From Asaia bogorensis (GTDB lineage: Bacteria; Pseudomonadota; Alphaproteobacteria; Acetobacterales; Acetobacteraceae), in contig CAMBRC010000021.1 of NCBI GenBank assembly GCA_945869965.1, positions 1 to 52,502 on the forward strand: DNA of 52,502 nucleotides, read 5' to 3'. A model generated the notes under the pieces. It saw only the letters and a program-made list of their open reading frames with translations, searched no databases and was not told the DNA's origin. Positions 24,250-31,027 of the stretch are shown piece after piece. Positions within the stretch are counted from its first letter, which is position 1. Each line of letters opens with the position of its first letter. The translations under genes and the position numbers were made by a program.

Positions 24250-24582
24250 ATGACCACCGACCCAGGCGCACCGCCCGACCCCGCCGCAGTTTTGCGCGAC
24301 TGGATGACGCTGGTCCAAACCGAACTCGCCGGCCTGGCGGCCGATCGCGAGGCGCTGGAGACGTGGCAAGCCATGGCCGCACTTTGGGCCAATGCCGCCC
24401 GGCTCGCCCCGCATGATCCGCCGTGGTCCGCGCCCGCTGTTGCTGCATCTGGCGCTGGCCAGTTTGCGGAGCGTGACGCCCTTCTCGCCCGGATCGATGC
24501 CTTGGAACGGCGGATTGCCGATTTGGAACGCATTGCTGGCGAATCTGCCGCCGGGGCCGGCCGATCCGAACCTTCCGGCTGA
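24250..24582 (+). CDS. PHA synthase-associated small protein (PhaE-like candidate)
   Basis: A 110-residue protein with an amphipathic helical N-terminus (VLRDWMTLVQTELAGLAADREALETWQAM) and a heptad-like C-terminal helix (LLARIDALERRIADLERIA). This resembles the short accessory/phasin-like proteins encoded before class III-type PHA synthases. It overlaps the phaC frame by about 170 bases in a different register. The identification rests on position and helical character only. Confidence 0.5.
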   Translation: MTTDPGAPPDPAAVLRDWMTLVQTELAGLAADREALETWQAMAALWANAARLAPHDPPWSAPAVAASGAGQFAERDALLARIDALERRIADLERIAGESAAGAGRSEPSG

Positions 24583-25543
24583 GCTGATTGCCGGAATTGC
24601 CGCGTATCGGCGGCATCCCTGGCATCGGAATCTCGAACAGCCGCCGGTGGTTTGGACGGAGGGGGAGAGCCGCGTGCTCGACTATGGCGGGCTCGGTCCA
24701 CCGGTGTTGTTCGTGCCGAGCCTGGTCAACCGGGCCTATGTGCTGGACCTGGCCGAAGGGCAGTCGATGGTGCGGTTTCTCGCGGCGCGGCATCGGGTGT
24801 TGTTGCTGGATTGGGGGTGGCCGGGGGAGGTGGAGCGGGGCTTCACCCTGACGGATTATATCGCCGGGCGGCTGGAACGGGCGCTGTTGGCGATGGGTGA
24901 GCCGGTCGTTTTGACGGGGTATTGCATGGGCGGGCTGTTGTGCCTGGCGGCCGCGCAGCGTCGGCCGGAGTTGGTGCGCGGGTTGGCGCTGTTGGCGACG
25001 CCGTGGGATTTTCATGCGGTGGAGGCTGAGGCGGCACGGGCGATGGCGGGGTTGTTGCCGTTGCTGGAGCCGCTGATGGCGCTGACCGGGCGATTGCCGA
25101 TCGATGCTATCCAAACACTGTTTGCCATGCTCGATCCCTGGCGGATTGGGGCGAAGTATGCGGGATTTGGCCGGGTTGACCAGGACAGTGACCGGGCCCG
25201 GCAGTTTGTGGCGGTCGAGGATTGGTTGAATGACGGGGTGCCCCTGGCGGGTGCCGTGGCGCGGGAGTGTATTGCCGGGTGGTATGGCGCCAACACGCCG
25301 TCGCGGGGGATGTGGCGGGTGGCCGGGGCGGTGGTGGAGCCTGGGCGGTTGAGGGTTCCGGCGTTCGTGGCGGTGCCGGGGCGCGACCGGATTGTGCCGC
25401 CCGAGAGTGCCCGGCCGTTGGTGGATTTGATTCCCGGGGCGGTTTTGCATTCGCCGGCGGCCGGGCATGTCGGCATGGTGGCCGGGGGGCGGGCGGAGCG
25501 GGTGTTGTGGCGGCCGTTATCGGCGTGGATCGCCACGCTTTAA
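24413..25543 (+). CDS. phaC: Polyhydroxyalkanoate synthase PhaC-like (alpha/beta hydrolase)
   Basis: About 376 residues. The PHA-synthase lipase box is GYCMGG with the nucleophile C171, the Asp is in GRDRIVP (D325) and the His in GHVGM (H352), numbered from ATG 24413. VLFVPSLVNRAYVLDL and LLDWGWPG are the usual PhaC strand and loop motifs. The length fits class III/IV synthases (about 350-380) better than class I (about 580-600). The start is uncertain (24392, 24413 or later). It polymerises hydroxyacyl-CoA. It lies between the PhaE-like gene and phaA and divergent from phaR. Confidence 0.85.
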   Translation: MIRRGPRPLLLHLALASLRSVTPFSPGSMPWNGGLPIWNALLANLPPGPADPNLPAELIAGIAAYRRHPWHRNLEQPPVVWTEGESRVLDYGGLGPPVLFVPSLVNRAYVLDLAEGQSMVRFLAARHRVLLLDWGWPGEVERGFTLTDYIAGRLERALLAMGEPVVLTGYCMGGLLCLAAAQRRPELVRGLALLATPWDFHAVEAEAARAMAGLLPLLEPLMALTGRLPIDAIQTLFAMLDPWRIGAKYAGFGRVDQDSDRARQFVAVEDWLNDGVPLAGAVARECIAGWYGANTPSRGMWRVAGAVVEPGRLRVPAFVAVPGRDRIVPPESARPLVDLIPGAVLHSPAAGHVGMVAGGRAERVLWRPLSAWIATL

Positions 25544-25609
25544 CTACGTTGTGCGGTGCGATAGGATCGGCAAAAGCGCGGGGTGTTCCCGCCGCAGGAG
25601 GACACACGC

Positions 25610-26782
25610 ATGGATGACATCGTCATCGTCGCCGCGGCGCGTACGCCGGTGGGCAGTTTCAATGGGGCTTTTGGGGCGGTGCCGGCGCATGTGCTGGGGA
25701 CATCGGCGATCCAGGCGGTTTTGGCTCGGGCCGGGTTGACGGGCGGGGATGTTGACGAGGTGATCCTGGGGCAGGTGTTGACCACCAACCAGGGGCAGAA
25801 TCCGGCACGTCAGGCAGCCCGGGCGGCGGGGGTTCCGGATGAGGCGACGGCGTTTGGGATCAACCAGGTTTGTGGGTCGGGCCTGAGGGCGGTGGCGTTG
25901 GCGGCGCAGCAGATCCGCACCGGGGAGAGCAGCATCGTCATTGCGGGTGGGCAGGAGAGCATGAGCCAGTCGCAGCATGGGACGTATCTTCGGGCGGGGG
26001 CGAAGATGGGCGACATGCAGTTGGTCGACACGATGATCAAGGACGGGTTGTGGGACGCTTTCTTTGGCTACCACATGGGCAATACGGCGGAGAACGTGGC
26101 CCGGGCGTATCAGATTACCCGGGAGGAACAGGACGAGTTCGCCCTGGCCAGTCAGCAGAAGGCATCGGCGGCGCAGAAGGCCGGGCGGTTCCGCGATGAG
26201 ATCGCGGCGGTGACGGTGAAGGGGCGGCGGGGGGATACCGTGGTTTCGGATGACGAGTATATCCGCCATGATTCCAGCATGGAGAGCATGACCAAGCTTC
26301 GGCCGGCGTTTACCAAGGACGGGACGGTGACGGCGGGGAATGCCAGTGGGATCAATGACGGGGCTTCGGCGCTGGTGGTGATGTCCGGGGCCGAGGCGGC
26401 GCGGCGGGGGCTTACGCCGTTGGCGCGGATTGCCAGTTTTGCCACGGCGGGGGTTGATCCGTCGGTGATGGGGACAGGGCCAATTCCGTCGAGCCGGAAG
26501 GCGTTGAAGCGGGCGGGGTGGAACGTTGGGGACCTTGATCTGATCGAGGCGAACGAGGCTTTTGCTGCCCAGGCCTGTGCGGTGAACAAGGACATGGGCT
26601 GGGATACGTCGAAGGTGAACGTGAATGGTGGGGCGATTGCGATTGGGCATCCGATCGGGGCGTCTGGGGCGCGGGTGTTGATCACGCTGTTGCATGAGAT
26701 GCAAAAGCGGGATTCGAAGAAGGGGTTGGCGACGCTTTGTATTGGCGGGGGCATGGGTGTGGCCATGTGCCTGGAGCGGTAA
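25610..26782 (+). CDS. phaA: Acetyl-CoA acetyltransferase (beta-ketothiolase)
   Basis: A 390-residue thiolase with the nucleophile C88 in NQVCGSGLRA, NEAFAAQ, GGAIAIGHPIGASGAR (catalytic His) and CIGGGMG (second Cys). ATG 25610 follows AGGAGGA at about 25596. It condenses two acetyl-CoA to acetoacetyl-CoA, the first step of poly-3-hydroxybutyrate synthesis, which fits its place 66 bases behind phaC. The reductase phaB is not in the window. Confidence 0.93.
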   Translation: MDDIVIVAAARTPVGSFNGAFGAVPAHVLGTSAIQAVLARAGLTGGDVDEVILGQVLTTNQGQNPARQAARAAGVPDEATAFGINQVCGSGLRAVALAAQQIRTGESSIVIAGGQESMSQSQHGTYLRAGAKMGDMQLVDTMIKDGLWDAFFGYHMGNTAENVARAYQITREEQDEFALASQQKASAAQKAGRFRDEIAAVTVKGRRGDTVVSDDEYIRHDSSMESMTKLRPAFTKDGTVTAGNASGINDGASALVVMSGAEAARRGLTPLARIASFATAGVDPSVMGTGPIPSSRKALKRAGWNVGDLDLIEANEAFAAQACAVNKDMGWDTSKVNVNGGAIAIGHPIGASGARVLITLLHEMQKRDSKKGLATLCIGGGMGVAMCLER

Positions 26783-26840
26783 CTTCGCCTGGCGTAACTT
26801 TTTGAATTCGCAATGAAATCGACCTGCCTGGGCGTGATGC

Positions 26841-27479
26841 TCAGGCGGGTCGCTTTTTTTTGGCCGGGCGGTAGACGAAGGGAGGGACCAGGAAGGGCAT
26901 GTCGCGCGGGGTGCGGCGGGGAAAGAGGTCTTGCGCGGTGAGGCGGGGGAGGCGGGCAGGTTTTTCGGGCGTGGCTTTTTTGGGCGCGGGTGGGCGCGGC
27001 GGTGGTTGGAGGATGGGCGGGAGGGGGACTCCGAGCATGCGGCAGAGCGGGCGGAGGGTTCTCGCGGCGGCGGCCTGGGCGTTTGGCGGGGCGGCGGCGA
27101 GGAGCTGTAGCATGTCGGGGTCGCGCAGCAGGTGTTCGAGGTGGGAGGCATAGGCGGCGGCTTGGTAGCCAAGTTTGGCGACGATCCAGGCGTGACTGCG
27201 CGGGAGTTGGATGGGGGGTGGGCCGCTGTGCTGGCTTGGGCGCGCGGGGCGCGGGGCCGGGTATTGGCCGGTGGCGAGGCGGGTGAGGAGGGTGGTGAGG
27301 CGGCGCAGGGAGCGGCCGAGGCGGTGGTGGAGGGGCATGAAGAAGATGCCGAGGAGGGGGGCGCGGGCGTTGATGAGGTGGCGCAGGGCGGTGATGATCT
27401 GATCGACACGGAATGCGAGTCCGATGGCTGGGTGCGGGGGGGATGCGCGGTCCTGGGCGCTGTTGGGGTTCATGTTCAT
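26841..27479 (-). CDS. Proline-rich orphan protein, copy B of a duplicated family
   Basis: About 212 residues, nearly identical over the first 150 residues to copy A (2845-3480). The blocks FRVDQIITALRHLINARAP, GIFFMPLHHRLGRSLRR and LGYQAAAYASHLEHLLRD are shared. The C-terminal P/K-rich tail differs and ends VYRPAKKKRPA. The gene is inverted relative to copy A, 23 kb away. The 5' box (27474-27513) is conserved with it. It is divergent from a frameshifted DUF4345-like gene. Function unknown. Confidence 0.72.
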   Translation of the reverse strand: MNMNPNSAQDRASPPHPAIGLAFRVDQIITALRHLINARAPLLGIFFMPLHHRLGRSLRRLTTLLTRLATGQYPAPRPARPSQHSGPPPIQLPRSHAWIVAKLGYQAAAYASHLEHLLRDPDMLQLLAAAPPNAQAAAARTLRPLCRMLGVPLPPILQPPPRPPAPKKATPEKPARLPRLTAQDLFPRRTPRDMPFLVPPFVYRPAKKKRPA

Positions 27480-27513
27480 GATACGTTCTATATAACGGCC
27501 GGCGGACCGGTGC
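27474..27513 (-). repeat. Conserved 5' box of orphan gene copy B
   Basis: Read on the minus strand this begins GCACCGGTCCGCCGGCCG and continues TTATATAGAACGTATC into ATG. It is the same as the box of copy A with a few changes, so promoter plus start were duplicated with the gene. There is no Shine-Dalgarno sequence before the ATG. Confidence 0.55.
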
Positions 27514-27577
27514 AACGGTGTTGTGGGGCGGCGGGGCAAGAATTTGGCCGGGCCGCCAATACGGGGAGGAGCAGCCC

Positions 27578-27951
27578 ATGCGGGGGAGCCAGCGCGTTGT
27601 TCAGGTTTGTCTTTTTATCATTGCGACGATCGCGATGCTTGGCGGGGCGCTGCGGATGTTTTTGGGGCAGCCCGAGACGTCGCCTCGGCTGGACAATGTG
27701 CACCGGTCCATGGCGGGGGTGGATTCTTCCAATGGCGTGATCAACCTGTGGGCCGGGGTCACCATTCGGCGGCAGGGAACGCTGGTGTATGTGCTGGCGC
27801 AGGGGTGTTGAAGGCAGGCGTGGGGCGGCTGGTGTCGATCAGCCAGGTTGGGGAGCCTGCGCCGTCGGTTGTTTGGTTGGGGTATCTGGGTCCGGAGTTG
27901 TTGTTGCCGGTGGTTATTGCGGTTGCGCACTACGTGACCAAGCGAAGTTGA
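27578..27951 (+). pseudogene. DUF4345-like small membrane protein, disrupted by a frameshift
   Basis: The frame from ATG 27578 encodes VQVCLFIIATIAMLGGALRMFLG, then LDNVHRSMAGV and VTIRRQGTLVYVLA, and stops at TGA 27809. The expected C-terminal half (GVLKAGVGRLVSISQVG, then ELLLPVVIAVAHYV) continues in the -1 register to the stop at 27951. Together they give a normal DUF4345 protein of about 125 residues with four helices. One base appears to be missing near 27795-27800, next to a GGGG run. It could be a true pseudogene or a sequencing indel. Confidence 0.6.
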
Positions 27952-28155
27952 TACGGCCGAAGCGAAGTCTACGACGGGGAGCTGCGGTCGGGTCGAGGAG
28001 CTTCCAAAGCTGGCTCGCGCGGGCGATACAGGCGTTGACGACGTGGAGACGTGTGGCAGCAAGCTCAGCGAAGTTTTGACACGTGCACCCCAACACCGGT
28101 CTGCGATCCGAGCTTCGTATCGACTACGTGGCAAGCGCATCCGCCAAATGGCTTG

Positions 28156-28866
28156 TTAACGGGAAAAAAAGCTGTCAATATCGTTGACAAGCTTGCTCAT
28201 CTCCAGTGGAATTTCGGATGTGCGCATCTCATTGAGCACGCCAGCCAAGGTGATCGACTTTTTGTGATAAGATTGAAGGTGCGTCGATAATACTGACATA
28301 AATTCCTTCCCAGGGACCAATTGTAACCGGCGTTCTGGGACAGCCCACAAGGCTTCCGCTCGATCCAAAGCGCGTTTCGTGAGTGTGGAAAAATCCAAGT
28401 TCGGCTCTTTTTTTCTATAAAAATTGGTGTAATTGCTCATTATGTGAGACACGGTGTCGCTGCGCATATCCAAGACAATTCTGTCAACAATTTCTGCCAA
28501 AGTTGTTCGGTCGATGTCTAGCTCGCCCTCTTCTGTTCGCCGCTGGAGCAGGCGAAAAACGGCATCGACGTTAATCACGAAATTTTCTATCTCCTTACAT
28601 CCCAATACGAAACACTTACTACCTTCCGAGTTCATTGAATCCACGAATTCCCCGACCTCTTCGTCACACCTGTAGTCTCTATCAAATACGGAAACAATTT
28701 TCACTTGTAGATCAAACACGTTGTCTAATGTCCATTCGACCTCTTTTACACGCCTCCATTGAGAGAACCCGCCGGCCTGCAGAAACACCGTATCGGGGTC
28801 ATCAAGGAACGTGCGAGTGGAAACCTTTTGAGCGAACCTGCGAAAGATTTTTTTGTCTTGTCCTTC
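28156..28866 (-). CDS. TOPRIM nuclease half of a frameshifted OLD-family protein
   Basis: The frame continues the ATPase ORF in the -1 register from 28866. It starts with FFEGQDKKIFRRFAQKV, the TOPRIM Glu-Gly motif. Further on are IVSVFDRDY (the D-x-D metal ligands) and LGCKEIENFVI (the distal Glu), all as in OLD-family overcoming-lysogenisation-defect nucleases. No good independent start with a ribosome-binding site is seen, so it is probably made only as an ATPase-TOPRIM fusion through the slippery site at 28866-28872. Low GC like its partner. Confidence 0.7.
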   Translation of the reverse strand, partial: EGQDKKIFRRFAQKVSTRTFLDDPDTVFLQAGGFSQWRRVKEVEWTLDNVFDLQVKIVSVFDRDYRCDEEVGEFVDSMNSEGSKCFVLGCKEIENFVINVDAVFRLLQRRTEEGELDIDRTTLAEIVDRIVLDMRSDTVSHIMSNYTNFYRKKEPNLDFSTLTKRALDRAEALWAVPERRLQLVPGKEFMSVLSTHLQSYHKKSITLAGVLNEMRTSEIPLEMSKLVNDIDSFFSR

Positions 28867-29906
28867 AAAAAAACAATTCTGCGAGCTTTGCTAATCCGAG
28901 AGATCTCAATATTTTCAGAAGATCCGATATATTTGAATACCTCGCGTAAGTGCTTATCCGTCGTTACTCGCCTTGCCGTTTGGTATTTTTTTGAAATAGT
29001 CAAAATTTCGCTGGAATTTACCTCATTTATTATCTCAGAGGAGTGCGTCGATAAAAATATTTGTCCAAATCTTTCTTTCAACACGCCGACTAATCTTCGC
29101 TGTAAATCTGGATGCAGGTAAATGTCGGGCTCATCTAAAACGATAACCGAGTCTTGCTTGCCGCGCATAATGTGCGTCATCATTTGCATCCAAATCTGAA
29201 ATCCGAACCCCGACCAATACACCTCTCGATCTCTTCTCTCTTCTGAGAAGTACATTTCCACGAATGACTCGGGACGATAGCCGATGGCCGGTTTCTTGAC
29301 AGTCATAGACGGCCAGGAATCCTCTATTAATTTCTTAAATTCCGAAAACTCTTCGTCAGTTTTACGATACCATATATTCCGAAAATTTCGATGGGCTAGT
29401 CGGGTAGTTTCGTTTCTCCTCACCGTCTCGTCTAAAAAATGTGGTTCATTCTCTTCAAGTGGTCCGAGCGTAGGTATTACCACCAATTTTAATGGAAAGG
29501 CGGCCACTATCTGTGGAATATTTCTTGGGTATTGCCCATTAACTTTTAGAAAAGCCGTGGCGGCCCGGTCTGGGTGCAATAAAATATTTATCTCGGCGCC
29601 GTTTTCATGCATCAAAGTTATCATCGCATCTTCGTCGCCGTAATCACGAACGATATTTGTGGTCCCTACACTCAAGGAAGTGTGCTCGATATGGTAAGAT
29701 GGACATACTCCAAATCCGTCGTGCGATTGATTGACTGGCTTGCGGCGAGACATTATCCGAATTACATCTGCACCGATTCTTAATGCGTCCAACGCCGTAG
29801 ATTTTCCCGCGTTATTCGGCCCGACGAGGACATTCGTATCTCTGCAGGGGATCGTGATTTTCTCAAACTGCTTAAAATTGCGCAGAGTTATTGATTTAAG
29901 CTTCAC
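28746..29906 (-). CDS. OLD-family ATPase (N-terminal half of ATP-dependent endonuclease)
   Basis: A 386-residue ORF from GTG 29906. Walker A is GPNNAGKS (29-36) after LKSITLRNFKQFEKI. The signature-like WSGFGFQIW is at about 231-239, Walker B VIVLDEPDIYLHP at about 254-266 and H-loop STHSSE at about 286-291. From residue 347 the 0 frame leaves the family sequence and adds about 40 unrelated residues before stopping at 28746. OLD proteins act in phage defence and DNA processing. The GC content is far below the neighbours, which marks a transferred island. The ATPase half itself is intact. Confidence 0.85.
   Translation of the reverse strand: MKLKSITLRNFKQFEKITIPCRDTNVLVGPNNAGKSTALDALRIGADVIRIMSRRKPVNQSHDGFGVCPSYHIEHTSLSVGTTNIVRDYGDEDAMITLMHENGAEINILLHPDRAATAFLKVNGQYPRNIPQIVAAFPLKLVVIPTLGPLEENEPHFLDETVRRNETTRLAHRNFRNIWYRKTDEEFSEFKKLIEDSWPSMTVKKPAIGYRPESFVEMYFSEERRDREVYWSGFGFQIWMQMMTHIMRGKQDSVIVLDEPDIYLHPDLQRRLVGVLKERFGQIFLSTHSSEIINEVNSSEILTISKKYQTARRVTTDKHLREVFKYIGSSENIEISRISKARRIVFLKDKTKKSFAGSLKRFPLARSLMTPIRCFCRPAGSLNGGV
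28866..28872 (-). other. T-TTT-TTG slippery heptamer at the OLD frame change
   Basis: In the 0 frame the codons are GTT-TTT-TTG (V345-F346-L347). This contains the canonical -1 frameshift heptamer T-TTT-TTG. A -1 slip here leads directly to GAA-GGA, the conserved TOPRIM Glu-Gly. The run is seven T, so a one-base indel (eight T) would also fuse the frames. Whether it is programmed, phase-variable or a sequencing error cannot be told from one sequence. Confidence 0.6.
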
Positions 29907-30041
29907 GGTATCGACTCGCTTTCGCTGAACGCCGCCTAGAGTAGCGTAAACTTCGGTTTCGCAACAGCAGCCCAGTAGCAGGTGTTCTCGGTCATGGCAC
30001 GTCGGGCGCGACTATTGGAGCGATGTGATTGGGGACGCCGC

Positions 30042-30104
30042 TAAGGAATGCGGGTCAAGGGGTCGCCGGCCCCTTGCGGGTCGAGGGCAGAGCCCTCGCC
30101 TTGC
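30042..30104. repeat. GC-rich hairpin repeat
   Basis: Stems CAAGGGG/CCCCTTG (30056-30076) and GAGGGC/GCCCTC (30083-30097) lie directly after the methyltransferase stop on the minus strand. A terminator or 3'-end stabilising role is plausible. Confidence 0.65.
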
Positions 30105-30105
30105 T

Positions 30106-30861
30106 TTAGGCACGGGCGGAGGAGGGCAGGATGCGGAGATAGGCGTTGATGGAGTCGCGGGCGAGGTGGGCTTCGCGCAGCAGGAGGGCGGGGTTGAAGA
30201 TGGTTTGGGGGTCGATTCCTGGGTGATCTTCGGCGCGGCAGAAGGTGGTGAAGCAGTCATAGGCGACGGTTGGGCCGCCGTTGAACATTTCCTGGACGAG
30301 GATTTTGCCGCCGTGGCGCTGGACCAGTTCGGCGATGAGGGGGGCGGAGGTGGTGGTGGAGCGGTGCTGGAAGTCCGTGACCTCGGGGAAGGCGGCGAGG
30401 TTGGAGTGGTGGAGGAAGGCGATGCCGCCTGGGGCGAGGAGGGCGAGGATTTGGGGGATGTAGGCCTCGAAGACGGGCAGGTCGGCGTGGACGAGGGAGT
30501 CGTAGGAGAAGACGAGGTTGAAGCGGTGGTTGGCGATGGCTTGGAGGGAGAGGCCGTCGTTGGTGTGGAAGCTGGCGTTGGGGTGGGTGGCGAAGCGGGT
30601 TTGGCAGAACTCGGTGCATTGGGTGGAGAGGTCGATGCCGTGGAACACCGTGCAGAAGGGCAGGAGCATGGCGGTGACGCGGCCGTGGCCGGGGGCGATT
30701 TCGAGGACGGACTGGGCGGGCAGGGAGGCGGCGATGCGGGGGAGGAGGGTGGTGAAGAACATGCCCTGGGAGTTGCCCCAGGTGTTGGACCACTCGTGGC
30801 CGTGTTGGGACCAGTCGTAGGCGCCGTCCCAGGTGGCTTTGTTCCAGGCTAGGTCGGGCAT
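30106..30861 (-). CDS. Class I SAM-dependent methyltransferase
   Basis: A 251-residue protein with the SAM motif VLEIAPGHGRV (about 51-61), motif II FHGIDLS, the post-I block FNLVFSYDSLVHAD and motif III LALLAPGGIAFLHHSN. It fits the Methyltransf_23/25-like clade. ATG 30861 begins at MPDLAWNKATWDGAYDW; the frame is open upstream through an AT-rich repeat but that part looks non-coding. The substrate is unknown. It lies downstream of opgH on the same strand and could be cotranscribed. Confidence 0.8.
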   Translation of the reverse strand: MPDLAWNKATWDGAYDWSQHGHEWSNTWGNSQGMFFTTLLPRIAASLPAQSVLEIAPGHGRVTAMLLPFCTVFHGIDLSTQCTEFCQTRFATHPNASFHTNDGLSLQAIANHRFNLVFSYDSLVHADLPVFEAYIPQILALLAPGGIAFLHHSNLAAFPEVTDFQHRSTTTSAPLIAELVQRHGGKILVQEMFNGGPTVAYDCFTTFCRAEDHPGIDPQTIFNPALLLREAHLARDSINAYLRILPSSARA

Positions 30862-30965
30862 TTCGGGTGGGTCCTTCGCGCCGCTCAGTATGACAAAAGT
30901 AAGGAGAAGAGCCCCCCTCCGGCTCCCCCCGCCCAAGCGCGAGGGGAGAGAAGAGTCTTTATAGA

Positions 30966-31010
30966 TGAAGTTTTTTTGCTTCTTTTTGTTCACAAAAAGA
31001 AGATTCTTCC
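30966..31010. repeat. AT-rich hairpin repeat, single unit (locus 3)
   Basis: One stem CTTCTTTTTG/CAAAAAGAAG (30979-31002) lies with the flanking GAAGTTTTTTTG word, directly downstream of the opgH stop on the minus strand. It is of the same family as the paired repeats. Confidence 0.75.
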
Positions 31011-31027
31011 TGCTGTTTGTCTTTCGC

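Noticed and set aside
27952-28155. Possible coding or IS sequence between the DUF4345-like gene and the OLD locus
   Set aside because: Short frames on both strands have no recognisable domain, and no terminal inverted repeats were found. It was left as unassigned intergenic DNA of about 200 bases.
28746-28788. Independent start of the TOPRIM half of the OLD protein at 28788
   Set aside because: It would lack the Glu-Gly motif and has no ribosome-binding site. The TOPRIM frame is open and family-like back to 28866.
29907-30041. Promoter of the OLD gene
   Set aside because: TTGCGA and TACTCT words exist upstream of GTG 29906, but with 15-base spacing and no convincing ribosome-binding site. 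Too weak to list.
30862-30993. N-terminal extension of the methyltransferase beginning in the AT-rich repeat
   Set aside because: The first 44 residues are repeat-derived, and the conserved protein starts at 30861. Unlike ggt, no signal peptide or other gain results.
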